Assembly: GCA_963750535.1 (NCBI GenBank)
Contig: CAVVRF010000037.1
Location: forward strand, 1-64,000
Source of the DNA: JAKFWF01 sp963750535
GTDB lineage: Bacteria; Pseudomonadota; Alphaproteobacteria; Rhizobiales; Hyphomicrobiaceae
Direction of reading: 5' to 3'
DNA: 64,000 nt
Part shown: piece after piece, positions 53,329 through 61,713 of the stretch
How positions within the stretch are numbered: position 1 is the stretch's first letter
How the letters are laid out: every line of letters begins with the position of its first letter
Program-made: the position numbers and the translations under genes
The notes under the pieces: model-generated
Seen by the model: only the letters and a program-made list of their open reading frames with translations
What the model was told of the DNA's origin: nothing
Database searches by the model: none

Positions 53329-54972
53329 ATGGCTTTGCCGGTAGCCGACCTGATCGTCGAGAACGGTCCGATCTGGTGCGGCGCGAACGACGGCATCGCC
53401 GAAGCGGTGGCGATCTGGCAGGGCCACGTCCTGGCGACCGGGACCAAGGCGGAAATCGCGTCACTTGCCGGACGCGGCACCCGCCGGATCGACCTCGGCG
53501 GGCGCCTTGCCACCCCCGGCCTCAACGACAGCCATCTGCATCTCGTCGCGCTCGGCCTGACAATGGGCTGGGTCGATGCGAGACCCGCCGCCGCGCCGAC
53601 GCTCGCGGCCCTGCTTGCCAGGATCGGTGAGCGCGCCCGCGCGCTCGGGCCTGGCAAGTGGGTGCTGGCGCGCGGCTACGACCAGACCAAGCTCGATGTG
53701 CTGCGGCATCCGCTGCGCGACGAGCTCGATCGCGCCGCGCCCGACAACCCGGTGGTGCTGGTACGCACCTGCGGCCACATCTCGATCGCCAGCTCAAAGG
53801 CGTTGGCGCTGGCCGGCATCGACGAGCGCTCGCCCGTGCCGCAGGGCGGCCTGATCGAGCAGCGCGACGGCCGGCTGACGGGCCTGCTGGCCGAGAACGC
53901 GCGACTGCCATTGACCAAGGCGATGCCGCCGCTGGAGGGCGACGAGCTCGTCGACGGCATCGAGCGAGGCGGCAAGTACCTGCTGTCCTACGGCATCACG
54001 AGTTGCATGGACGCCGCCGTCGGCCATCGCGGCGGCTTCGCCGAGATCGCCGCATACCAGAAGGCGAAGCGCACCGGCCGCCTGCCGGTCCGCACCTGGC
54101 TGACCCTGCTCGGCGATCCCGGCGCCGGCATCGTCGGCAAGGCCTACGACGCCGGCATGGTCTCCGGCACCGGCGACGACATGCTGATGACCGGCGCGGT
54201 CAAGATCTTCCTCGACGGCTCAGCCGGCGGCCGCACCGCCTGGATGTCGAAGCCCTACCTCGGTGCCGACGCGACCTGCGGCGTTGCCATGCTGCGCGAC
54301 AACGAGCTCACCGACCTCGTGCTGGACTATCACGCCAAGGGCTACCAGCTCGCCTGCCACGCCATCGGCGACGCGGCGATCGGGCAGCTGATCGGCGCCT
54401 ACGAGAAGGCGCTCGCCGCAATGCCCGATCCCGACCGCCGGCATCGCATCGAGCATTGCGGATACTCGACGCCGGACCACCACCGGCGCATGCTCGCCGC
54501 CGGCATCTATCCCTGCCCGCAGCAGGTGTTCGTCTACGACTTCGGCGACGCCTATGTGTCGGTGCTGGGCGAGGAACGGGGCTTGAAGAGCTATCCGCTG
54601 CGCACCTGGATGGATCTCGGCCTCAAGCCGTCGACGGGGAGCGACGCGCCGGTGTGCGATCCAAATCCGTTCCCGAACTTCTACAATATGCTGACGCGCA
54701 AGACCGCCAAGGGCACGGTGATGGACGCCCGCGAGCGGGTGACGATCAGCCAGGCGCTGCAGGCCTACACCGAGTTCGCCGCCTTCTCGCAGAAGCAGGA
54801 GAAGCGCAAGGGCCGCCTCGTGCCAGGCCAGCTCGCCGACATTGCGGTGTTCTCGCGCAACCTGCTCACCGCCGCGCCCGAGGAGATCCTTGCCGATACC
54901 CGCTGCGATCTGACGATCCGCGGCGGCGACGTGGTGTTCGACCGCCACGGCGAGGCTAGCGCCTGCACTTGA
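53329..54972 (+). CDS. Amidohydrolase (YtcJ-like, amidohydrolase_3 family)
   Basis: This intact 547-aa protein starts at ATG 53329, with GGAG upstream. Metal ligands are visible in TPGLNDSHLHLVALGLTMGW, YGITSCMDAAVG, the lysine region AVKIFLDGSAGGRTAWMSKP, LACHAIGDAAIGQLI, HRIEHCGYS and GSDAPVCDPNPF. YtcJ-like enzymes hydrolyse C-N bonds of varied substrates such as N-substituted formamides. A cytoplasmic enzyme; the neighbours do not define its substrate. Confidence 0.9.
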   Translation: MALPVADLIVENGPIWCGANDGIAEAVAIWQGHVLATGTKAEIASLAGRGTRRIDLGGRLATPGLNDSHLHLVALGLTMGWVDARPAAAPTLAALLARIGERARALGPGKWVLARGYDQTKLDVLRHPLRDELDRAAPDNPVVLVRTCGHISIASSKALALAGIDERSPVPQGGLIEQRDGRLTGLLAENARLPLTKAMPPLEGDELVDGIERGGKYLLSYGITSCMDAAVGHRGGFAEIAAYQKAKRTGRLPVRTWLTLLGDPGAGIVGKAYDAGMVSGTGDDMLMTGAVKIFLDGSAGGRTAWMSKPYLGADATCGVAMLRDNELTDLVLDYHAKGYQLACHAIGDAAIGQLIGAYEKALAAMPDPDRRHRIEHCGYSTPDHHRRMLAAGIYPCPQQVFVYDFGDAYVSVLGEERGLKSYPLRTWMDLGLKPSTGSDAPVCDPNPFPNFYNMLTRKTAKGTVMDARERVTISQALQAYTEFAAFSQKQEKRKGRLVPGQLADIAVFSRNLLTAAPEEILADTRCDLTIRGGDVVFDRHGEASACT

Positions 54973-55097
54973 GATCATCTCGCCCGTTCAAGCTTCACCC
55001 GACAGGAGGCCCGCAAGACAGCAAGGCGCAGGCGCAATCACCGGTTCGGCGACGTGTGCGCCAAGTTCGAGCACGTGTTGCGTAACGGGCTGATCAC

Positions 55098-55790
55098 TTA
55101 TTCGATCGCGAGGGCCTCGATCTGTGCGCGGTTCCTGGTCCGTGTGTCGTCGGAATCACTCGAGATCGCCACAGCGAGCAGGATCGGTGGTGGTGAACCG
55201 AACGCACGGGCATAGTCCTTCTCAATGTCGACTTGCTCGTCAAGCCACACACCTTTGCGGCCGCCGGCAGGCTGCAGCACGACAAACTTGCCGCGCGCGC
55301 CCATGTGCGGGCTCTGCACGATCTCGCCGCGTGATTTGTCCCCGCCGAATACGTAGACGAGCGCGCGGACGGAAACCGAGCGAAGCATGGCGCGTGGACC
55401 TTTGACCGCATCGGCGCGCAGGCCGAATATGAAATAAATGCCGAGTGCACGATCATCCGCACCTCGCTTTGTCAGATCGGTCGGCGGCACGCCCTCGTCC
55501 ACACGCCAGCGCCAGCGGGCAATCCTGAATTGACGCGAAGCATCGCCCAACGCACGCCACAGCAGTCCCGCCGCAGAGTCGGCCGTTACCTCCACGCCTG
55601 CGTCGCCCGTCACCCTGAATGACGCGGCAGCAATGCCGGGAAAGCTCACCGAAGACCAGCCGGCCTGCCGAAGGTCCGGGCCGAAGGCTAGATCTTCCGC
55701 TAACGCCAATGACCCCGGGAAAAGCAAGCAGCCGAGGAAGGCGAACATCGTGAGCTTAATGTCGCGAAGCTGGCGCATGGCCCAGATCAC
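55098..55790 (-). CDS. DUF3047-family secreted protein
   Basis: This intact 230-aa protein starts at ATG 55790; a later ATG would give MRQLRDIKLTMFAFLGCLLF. A signal peptide ending in LALAED is followed by the DUF3047 pattern: RIARWRWRVDEGVPPTDLTK, RGADDRALGIYFIFGLRADA, VSVRALVYVFGGDKSRGEIV, and VDIEKDYARAFGSPPPILLA. Function is unknown for the family. Likely periplasmic. Confidence 0.88.
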   Translation of the reverse strand: MIWAMRQLRDIKLTMFAFLGCLLFPGSLALAEDLAFGPDLRQAGWSSVSFPGIAAASFRVTGDAGVEVTADSAAGLLWRALGDASRQFRIARWRWRVDEGVPPTDLTKRGADDRALGIYFIFGLRADAVKGPRAMLRSVSVRALVYVFGGDKSRGEIVQSPHMGARGKFVVLQPAGGRKGVWLDEQVDIEKDYARAFGSPPPILLAVAISSDSDDTRTRNRAQIEALAIE

Positions 55791-56023
55791 CTGATGGTAC
55801 CGTCACGCCAAGGTGTTGAGCTCATCTGCTATCATTATCGAGTTCCGTCCCTGCGTCACGCAAGTGCCCGTCGGCAGGCAGGGCATCGGCGAGGCTGCGG
55901 TGCGGGTCACCGAACAGAACGGAACGCGACCCGAGCTTGTGATCTAGCGCGGCAAATTAGGAACAAATTCCCGCAACAACCGCCATCAGCATCCGTGCCG
56001 ACGGTACAAGTCGTTGAAATCAC

Positions 56024-56098
56024 TGGTGCCGGCAGAGGGGATTGAACCCCCGACCTTCGGTTTACAAAACCGCTGCTCTACCGCTGAGCTATGCCGGC
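56024..56098 (-). tRNA. tRNA-Thr (anticodon TGT)
   Basis: On the minus strand the cloverleaf is GCCGGCA / TAGCTCAGCGGTAGAGCA / CGGTTTTGTAAACCG / GGGGGTTCAATCCCCTC / TGCCGGC-A, with CCA encoded at 56026-56024. The anticodon loop TTTGTAA gives TGT, reading ACA and related Thr codons. Acceptor, anticodon and T stems pair fully. About 235 nt upstream of it to 55791 hold no gene. Confidence 0.95.
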
Positions 56099-56161
56099 GA
56101 CAGGCCACCGTATAGCGCCGGCCGCCCGGCCTGACTACCCCTTCCCGCCGGTGCCTTCAGG

Positions 56162-56683
56162 CTAGCCCTTGCCCCCCTTGGCGATCGGCTCCTGGAAGGC
56201 GAGGCCGAGATCCCACGGGAAATAGATCCAGGTATCCTGGCTCACCTCGGTGACGAACGTATCGATCGTCGGCACCCCCTGCGGCTTGGCGTAGACGGTC
56301 GCAAAGTGGGCATTGGGCAACATGGCGCGCACCACCTTTGCTGTCTTGCCGGTGTCGGTCAGATCATCGATCACCAGCACCCCGCGTCCGCGGCCGTCGC
56401 CGATCGCCCTGATCGACGGTGCCACGTCCTTCAGCACCTCGAGATCGCCCTGGTTGGCATAGTCGTGGTAGCTCGCAATGCACACGGTCTCGATCAGCCG
56501 CAAGCCCAGCTCGCGCGCGACGATCGCGGCCGGAACCAGCCCACCGCGCGTGATGCATACGATGCCTTCGAACGGCGCCCCGTCCGGCCCCTTGCCGGCC
56601 AGCCGCCAGGCGAGGGCGCGCGCGTCGCGATGAAACTGGTCCCAGGAGACCGGAAATGCCTTGTTCGAGGTCGGCGATGCCAT
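56162..56683 (-). CDS. gpt: Xanthine phosphoribosyltransferase
   Basis: This intact 173-aa protein starts at ATG 56683 (MASPTSNKAFPVSWDQFHRD). The PRPP-binding loop is GVLVIDDLTDTGKTAKVVRA and the purine-binding end is DTWIYFPWDLGL, as in Gpt. It salvages xanthine, guanine or hypoxanthine to nucleotides. Gpt-like proteins of this length are typical of Hyphomicrobiales. It is divergent from the GST gene. Confidence 0.9.
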   Translation of the reverse strand: MASPTSNKAFPVSWDQFHRDARALAWRLAGKGPDGAPFEGIVCITRGGLVPAAIVARELGLRLIETVCIASYHDYANQGDLEVLKDVAPSIRAIGDGRGRGVLVIDDLTDTGKTAKVVRAMLPNAHFATVYAKPQGVPTIDTFVTEVSQDTWIYFPWDLGLAFQEPIAKGGKG

Positions 56684-56799
56684 CGTCTTGTCCTGCTGAT
56701 TGACAGGCCGCCCGTTTAGCCCTCCCTTGTGGCGAACGCCAGCCCTCCGGCGCCGAGCCGATCGGCGCCGGCGGAGCAATGGCGATGGGGGAAACGTCG

Positions 56800-57423
56800 A
56801 TGCTCAGGATCTACGGCCGAGCGAACTCGAGCAATGTGCGCAAGGTGCTTTGGACGGTCGACGAGATCGGCATTGCTTACGAGCGCGAGGATTGGGGCCG
56901 CGGCTACCGGTCTACCGATGAGGCCGAGTTCAAGCGCGTGAGCAACTTCGGCGTCGTGCCGGTGATCGACGACGACGGCTTCATCCTGCGCGAAAGCAAC
57001 ACCATCGTCCGCTACCTGTGCTCGAAGCACGGCCGCGACGACCTCTACCCCGGTGATCTGCGGCAGCGGGCGCAGGTCGAGGCCTGGATGGACTGGGGCT
57101 CGACCGATCTATATCAGGGCGCCCGTACGGTGTTCCTGGGGCTTTCCGTCAAGCTGCCGGCCTTCCAGGACGAGCGGATCGTCAATCCGGCCATCGCCGA
57201 CTGGATCCGCCAGATGCAGCGGCTCGACCAGCATCTCGCGACGAATGGCCCCTACCTCACTGGCGAGCGCTTCACCATCGCCGACATTCCGGCAGGGATC
57301 ATGGTCAACCGCTGGTTTTCCATTGATTTCGTCAAGCCGTCGCTGCCGCAGGTCGCGCGCTACTACGATCGCCTGGCGGAACGCCCGGCCTATCGCGCGC
57401 ATGGCCGCAACGGCACGCCATGA
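56800..57423 (+). CDS. Glutathione S-transferase family protein
   Basis: This 207-aa protein is read from ATG 56800 (MLRIYGRANSSNVRKVLWTV); ATG 56779 and 56785 are in-frame alternatives. The N-terminal thioredoxin-like domain has the cis-proline region FGVVPVIDDDGFILRESNTI, and the C-terminal helical domain the N-capping motif GERFTIADIPAGIM. It conjugates or reduces glutathione adducts. The stop overlaps the following gene by four bases. Confidence 0.9.
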   Translation: MLRIYGRANSSNVRKVLWTVDEIGIAYEREDWGRGYRSTDEAEFKRVSNFGVVPVIDDDGFILRESNTIVRYLCSKHGRDDLYPGDLRQRAQVEAWMDWGSTDLYQGARTVFLGLSVKLPAFQDERIVNPAIADWIRQMQRLDQHLATNGPYLTGERFTIADIPAGIMVNRWFSIDFVKPSLPQVARYYDRLAERPAYRAHGRNGTP

Positions 57424-58025
57424 GGCGCCGCATTTTCGCCGCGTTCCTCGGCAAACAGCCACTCTTTGGATCGACGAAAGGAATCCACTCCTTGAGGTGG
57501 CGCTCGATCATCGCGATGACATTCGGACTATCGACCACTGCCGGCGCGGCGCAGGCCCAGGAGACGTGCGTCACGTGCAAGGGGCCGCAGGCAGCCTACC
57601 GGTGCTCGGTCGAAAAGTCGGACAAGATCGCTGCCCGCCTGGGGTCGTTGGGTGACAAGGCGATCGATCATGTCTGCGCCAAGGAAATGGCGCGCCAGGG
57701 CGGTCACGAGAGCTGCTCGGCGCGGCGGGAACCTGGCGGCTTGGCCTGCTCGGACGTGGTGCGGCAGATCCCATTGAGCACTTTGCTCGAAGCCGCCGCC
57801 GCAAAGCCGGCGCAGCCCGAACCCCCGCCGCCGGTCACACCGCCAGGCCCGGCACCGGCCGAGCAGACCGCAGGCCAGGCTGGCGCGCCGCCGCGCACGG
57901 TGCAGGAGCTTGCCGAGCAGACCGGCGAAAAATCCAAGCAGCAGCTGAAGGACCTGGGCGACAGCGTCGGCAGTGCCGCTTCAAAGACCTGGAACTGCCT
58001 GTCGAGCCTGTTCAAGAGGTGCTGA
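57420..58025 (+). CDS. Cysteine-rich secreted hypothetical protein
   Basis: The frame is open from ATG 57420 (overlapping the GST stop); TTG 57492 after AAAGGA gives a better signal peptide (RSIIAMTFGLSTTAGAAQAQ). Eight or so cysteines are spread through the mature protein (ETCVTCKGPQAAYRCSV, HVCAKEMARQ, ESCSARREPGGLACSD, WNCLSSLFKRC). A Pro/Ala-rich linker separates the N-terminal part from a charged C-terminal helix (AEQTGEKSKQQLKDLGDSVG). Likely periplasmic with disulfides. No family recognised. Confidence 0.75.
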   Translation: MRRRIFAAFLGKQPLFGSTKGIHSLRWRSIIAMTFGLSTTAGAAQAQETCVTCKGPQAAYRCSVEKSDKIAARLGSLGDKAIDHVCAKEMARQGGHESCSARREPGGLACSDVVRQIPLSTLLEAAAAKPAQPEPPPPVTPPGPAPAEQTAGQAGAPPRTVQELAEQTGEKSKQQLKDLGDSVGSAASKTWNCLSSLFKRC

Positions 58026-58088
58026 TACCGCCTCTGGCGTGACGCGCCGTTGTGCGCGACCGGACCACTGGCACGGCGCTCTTCGGCT

Positions 58089-58358
58089 TCAGTGCTGCGA
58101 GATCCACTCGCGCGCCATCTTCTGGGCCCGCGCGATGTCGATCCGGCTCATCTCGCGCGCCAGCTCCGTGCGATAGCGCTTGGCCTCGTCGTTGCCGCGC
58201 AGCGCGGCGAGATTGAACCACTTGTGCGCGCTGACGAAATCGACCCCGACCTCGCGTCCGGCGCAATACATCAGGCCAAGCTCGAACAGCGCATCTGGCG
58301 CTCCACCCTCAGCCGCACACTCGATTGAATTCAGCGACGTGAACTCGAAACGCGCCAT
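58089..58358 (-). CDS. Small Sel1-repeat protein
   Basis: This 89-aa protein starts at ATG 58358 (MARFEFTSLNSIECAAEGGA); a GTG 12 nt upstream is possible. Two Sel1-type units are seen: ECAAEGGAPDALFELGLMYC and VSAHKWFNLAALRGNDEAKR. It is common in Hyphomicrobiales as a short cytoplasmic protein. Function unknown. Confidence 0.8.
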   Translation of the reverse strand: MARFEFTSLNSIECAAEGGAPDALFELGLMYCAGREVGVDFVSAHKWFNLAALRGNDEAKRYRTELAREMSRIDIARAQKMAREWISQH

Positions 58359-58370
58359 GACGCCAACCAC

Positions 58371-58823
58371 TCCCTATGGCAATCCCACGGGCTCAGGGTC
58401 GATGTCCGGATTGATCATCCGAAGGCTGCCCGTTGCCGCCGTTTACGATGTCAGCCGAATGATGACGGCTGGTAAACGCGGTCGAGCCGGCCACGGAATT
58501 TCGCCGGGCCATTGGTGAAGGACTGGTGCTTCAATGCGCCCTTTCTGGCCAAACGTGCCAGGGCGGTGCACGTGCTCGCGACCGAGCAACCTCCCGCTTA
58601 AGCCGCGGCTAACCATGCCGGCAAATTGATCTCGGAGCAAACTCGCGCCCGGTCCGGAAAATGGCGGCTCGACGCAAGTGTAAAACCGCCACTATCAACA
58701 AAAAATTTGCCTTGTCGCACGCCGCAGATCGGGTAGCCTGCAGCCTGCGTTCAGATTGGATGTGGCACCATCCTTTATCGACGCTTGGGGAATGTACACA
58801 GTTTGGGATTGAGGGGGCTCGCC
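58371..58823. other. Gene-poor region upstream of a small lipoprotein
   Basis: About 450 nt without a convincing gene. 58660-58740 is more AT-rich and may carry the lipoprotein promoter. Confidence 0.4.
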
Positions 58824-59066
58824 GTGCCGCTGCGAGGATTCGCGTTGCTGGGGATCGCCTGCATCGTGGCAGGCTGTGTCAACGAGCACGGCAGTGCCGG
58901 GACCGGCATGCAGATGCTGGGGGCCAGCGCTGTCGCCGCCGATCAGAGCGCCGACCTGAAGCGGGCCGCCAAGCAGACGGTCGCAGCCCGCATGCTGGCG
59001 GCGATCGCCCTCGAGCGCGTCACCGGCCGCACGCCCGACCCGTCGCGCTTCAACGAGTTGCGCTAG
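58824..59066 (+). CDS. Small lipoprotein, 80 aa
   Basis: GTG 58824 follows GAGGGGG. The leader VPLRGFALLGIACIVAGCVN has a lipobox (VAGC). The mature part is short and Ala-rich (GMQMLGASAVAADQSADLKR, AAKQTVAARMLAAIALERVT). Likely lipid-anchored in the envelope. The stop codon lies inside the left arm of the long inverted repeat that follows. Confidence 0.72.
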   Translation: MPLRGFALLGIACIVAGCVNEHGSAGTGMQMLGASAVAADQSADLKRAAKQTVAARMLAAIALERVTGRTPDPSRFNELR

Positions 59067-59140
59067 TGTGATGATTCCGAAGTCCGCATCCATCGTGCAG
59101 CATTGCCGAGCTGCGGACTTCGGAATCTGAATCACACTAG
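59063..59140 (+). repeat. Long inverted repeat 1 (26 paired bases)
   Basis: CTAGTGTGAT plus GATTCCGAAGTCCGCA (59063-59088) pairs with TGCGGACTTCGGAATC plus ATCACACTAG (59112-59140) around a 23-nt loop, with a single TGA bulge. It begins at the stop of the lipoprotein gene, so it could terminate transcription or stabilise the mRNA. The ends CTAGTGT/ACACTAG recur in the next element. Confidence 0.85.
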
Positions 59141-59152
59141 GATCGATGCCTT

Positions 59153-59230
59153 GCTAGTGTCCTCGTCGATCGCGAAGTTCGTAAAGCGCTTGCTGCGGGT
59201 GGTGCCGAACTTCGCGATCGGGACGCTAGC
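59153..59230 (+). repeat. Long inverted repeat 2 (about 25 paired bases)
   Basis: GCTAGTGTCC and CGATCGCGAAGTTCG (59153-59181) pair with CGAACTTCGCGATCG and GGACGCTAGC (59206-59230), with a 4-nt bulge and one G/T pair. It stands 12 nt after repeat 1, has a different inner sequence but the same CTAGTGT-type end and the same size (78 nt). Confidence 0.82.
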
Positions 59231-59334
59231 GCTTCGGCGCCAGCGCGTGGTTCCGCCCCCAACGAACAGATCTCTTCACGGTAACGCGAGACGGCCAGCT
59301 ACCGGGTATTGCCTCCCGAACGCCGGCCTTGATT

Positions 59335-60036
59335 TCAGCGGGCCCGCTGGCCGAACAGCACCGCCTGGGCAGCCTTGTCGGTCGCCAGGTTGTGCTGCGC
59401 GCGCACGTCCTCGCCGACCTTCACCGCCCTTGCCACCGCCGGCCGCGCCTGCATGCGCTTGAACCACGCGTCCAGGCTCGGAAACTCCGACAGATCCTGC
59501 CCCTGGTTCTTGTACGGCCGGACCCAAGGATAGCAGGCCATGTCGGCGATCGAATAAGCCCCGGCGAGATACTCGAGCTTCGCCAGCCGCTTGTTCATCA
59601 CGCCGTAGAGCCGGTTGACCTCGTTGGTGTAGCGGTTGAAGGCGTACTCGATCTTTTCCGGCGCGTAATTGCGGAAATGGTGGGCCTGCCCGGCCATCGG
59701 GCCGAGCCCGCCCATCTGCCAGAACAGCCATTCGTCGACCGCGACCCGGGCACGCTCATCGGCGGGATAGAACTGGCCGGTCTTGCGACCGAGGTACTGC
59801 AGAATGGCGCCGCTCTCGAACACCGAGATCGGCTTGCCGCCGGGACCGTCGGGATCGACGATCGCCGGCATCCGGTTGTTGGGCGAGATCGCCAGGAAGG
59901 CGGGCTCGAACTGCTCCCCCTTCATGATGTTCACGTATTTGATCGTGTACGGGAGGCCGCACTCCTCGAGCATGATCGTGATCTTGTGGCCGTTGGGCGT
60001 CGGCCAGTAGTGGAGCTCGATCGGTTTCCCGCTCAT
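59335..60036 (-). CDS. Glutathione S-transferase, YfcG/Ure2-like
   Basis: This intact 233-aa protein starts at ATG 60036 (MSGKPIELHYWPTPNGHKIT). The N-terminal domain has the TPNGHKITIMLEECGLPY signature of the Ure2p/YfcG group, which act as disulfide-bond oxidoreductases with glutathione. Cis-Pro region NNRMPAIVDPDG, SVFESGAILQYLG, then the C-terminal helical domain with SIADMACYPWVRPY. It follows the quinone oxidoreductase by 25 nt on the same strand. Confidence 0.92.
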   Translation of the reverse strand: MSGKPIELHYWPTPNGHKITIMLEECGLPYTIKYVNIMKGEQFEPAFLAISPNNRMPAIVDPDGPGGKPISVFESGAILQYLGRKTGQFYPADERARVAVDEWLFWQMGGLGPMAGQAHHFRNYAPEKIEYAFNRYTNEVNRLYGVMNKRLAKLEYLAGAYSIADMACYPWVRPYKNQGQDLSEFPSLDAWFKRMQARPAVARAVKVGEDVRAQHNLATDKAAQAVLFGQRAR

Positions 60037-60061
60037 GTGCAGCCTCCCGAGGTGTCTGGTT

Positions 60062-61036
60062 TCACGGCTGCAGTATGATGGAGCCGGTGGTCTTGCGCCC
60101 CTCCAGGTCGCGATGGGCCTGGGCTGCATCCTTCAGCGGATAGGTGTGATTGACCGAGATCTTGACGATCCCCTTCTGCACGACGTCGAACAGGTCGTTC
60201 GCGGTTTCGACGAAGTCGGCGCGGGTGGCGGTGTAGGTCATCAGCGTCGGCCTGGTCACATAGAGCGAGCCCTTGGCTGCCAGGATGCCGAGATCGACGC
60301 CGGTGACCGGGCCGGAGGCATTGCCGAACGTCACGAACAGGCCGAGCGGCTTGAGGCAGTCGAGCGAGGCCGGAAATGTGTCCTTGCCGATCGAGTCGTA
60401 CACCACGTCGCACATCTTGCCGTCGGTGATCTGCTTCACCCGCTCGACGAAATTCTCGGTCTTGTAGTTGATCACGTGCGTGGCGCCGGCAGCCTTCGCG
60501 AGCTTGCACTTCTCGTCCGAGCCGGCCGTGCCGATCACCGTCGCGCCAAGGTGCTTCGCCCACTGGCAGGCAATGAGGCCGACACCGCCGGCCGCGGCAT
60601 GCCACAGCAGCGTGGTGCCGGGGCCTACCTTGTAGGTCTTGCGCAGTAGATAGCGCACGGTCATGCCCTGCAGCATCATCGCCGCCGCGGTCTTGTAGTC
60701 GATGCCTTCGGGGATCTTGACGGCCCGGTCCGCGGGCATCAGCCGCTCGGTCGAATACGACCCGATCGGCTGGGCATAGGCGATGCGCTCGCCCACCTTG
60801 AAGTCGGCGACGCCGGCGCCGACCGCAACCACTTCACCGGCGCCTTCCATGCCGAGCGTGAACGGCAGCGCCGGCTGCTTGTAGAGCCCGCTGCGATGAT
60901 AGGTGTCGATGTAGTTCACGCCGACCGCGTGATGCTTGACCTTGATCTGGCCCTGGCCCGGCGCACCGACCTCGACAGTCTCCCATTTCAGCACCTCGGG
61001 ACCGCCATACTCGTGAACACGTATCGCCTGAGCCAT
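60062..61036 (-). CDS. qorA: NADPH:quinone oxidoreductase (zeta-crystallin type)
   Basis: This intact 324-aa MDR-family enzyme starts at ATG 61036 after GGGAGAG. GVNYIDTYHRSGLYKQPALP, the family stretch FTLGMEGAGEVVAVGAGV, and the nucleotide-binding AAAGGVGLIACQWAKHLGAT are present; no structural zinc cysteines, as expected. It reduces quinones with NADPH in the cytoplasm. Probably cotranscribed with the YfcG-like GST, together an oxidative and electrophile defence pair (inference). Confidence 0.92.
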   Translation of the reverse strand: MAQAIRVHEYGGPEVLKWETVEVGAPGQGQIKVKHHAVGVNYIDTYHRSGLYKQPALPFTLGMEGAGEVVAVGAGVADFKVGERIAYAQPIGSYSTERLMPADRAVKIPEGIDYKTAAAMMLQGMTVRYLLRKTYKVGPGTTLLWHAAAGGVGLIACQWAKHLGATVIGTAGSDEKCKLAKAAGATHVINYKTENFVERVKQITDGKMCDVVYDSIGKDTFPASLDCLKPLGLFVTFGNASGPVTGVDLGILAAKGSLYVTRPTLMTYTATRADFVETANDLFDVVQKGIVKISVNHTYPLKDAAQAHRDLEGRKTTGSIILQP

Positions 61037-61225
61037 GTCGCTCTCTCCCATGAGATGGGCACTGTGTGCCCTGGTGGTCCGCCCCGGTCGATATTGGTCG
61101 CCGGGGACGAATTTGTTTAGTCCAGCGCGCAGCGCGCGGCGCTTGCGGTTTGGCGCAAAGACGCCATAAGGACGCCACCTCCCCGATTTAGGGCGTTGTT
61201 CGATAGTTCACAAGAGGCGAACTTT

Positions 61226-61660
61226 ATGGCCGAGACCTACCTGACGCGCATGGCAATGCTCGTTGCCGTCTTGCTTCTCGGCGCGTGCTCGGGCAGCGAC
61301 ATCGGGCCGGCGCCGCAGTCGATGGGTCTCGGCTGCGTCGACGACAGCGCGTATTGCGTGACCGAGCGCGGCAACGCGCTGAAAGGCCTGATGGCCGACA
61401 AATCGAAGAGCTGGGTGCGGGCGCCGGCGTCGCCGGCAAGTTATGCGTCGGGCGTACGGCTCTGGGCCTTCAAGCAGAAGAAGCGCGAGCTGACCTGCGA
61501 CGAGCTTGCGATCGCCCGCCGCGAGGCTGACGGCGCCGCGCCGATCTTGCGTAGCGCCAGCGGCAGCCTCACGCCGGCGCAGATCTCCCGCGGCATCATG
61601 CTGGCGCAGGACGTGTCGAAGGAGCTCGGCAATGAGTTCGGCCGGCGCTGCCGGGCCTGA
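61226..61660 (+). CDS. Lipoprotein of unknown function
   Basis: This 144-aa protein starts at ATG 61226 after AAGAGG. The leader MAETYLTRMAMLVAVLLLGA ends in lipobox LLGAC. The mature part has Cys at LGCVDDSAYC, ELTCDEL and GRRC and a helical C-terminus (TPAQISRGIMLAQDVSKELG). No family recognised; similar lipoproteins are widespread in Hyphomicrobiales. Confidence 0.8.
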   Translation: MAETYLTRMAMLVAVLLLGACSGSDIGPAPQSMGLGCVDDSAYCVTERGNALKGLMADKSKSWVRAPASPASYASGVRLWAFKQKKRELTCDELAIARREADGAAPILRSASGSLTPAQISRGIMLAQDVSKELGNEFGRRCRA

Positions 61661-61713
61661 CACTCGGCCCGACGCTGTGGCCTTGCTCCAGGCCGTCAGG
61701 CTATAGACCGCGA

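Noticed and set aside
53000..53344. Open frame of 114 codons between the L-serine dehydratase and amidohydrolase genes
   Set aside because: No ribosome site, no recognisable motif, and it overlaps the amidohydrolase start; treated as intergenic.
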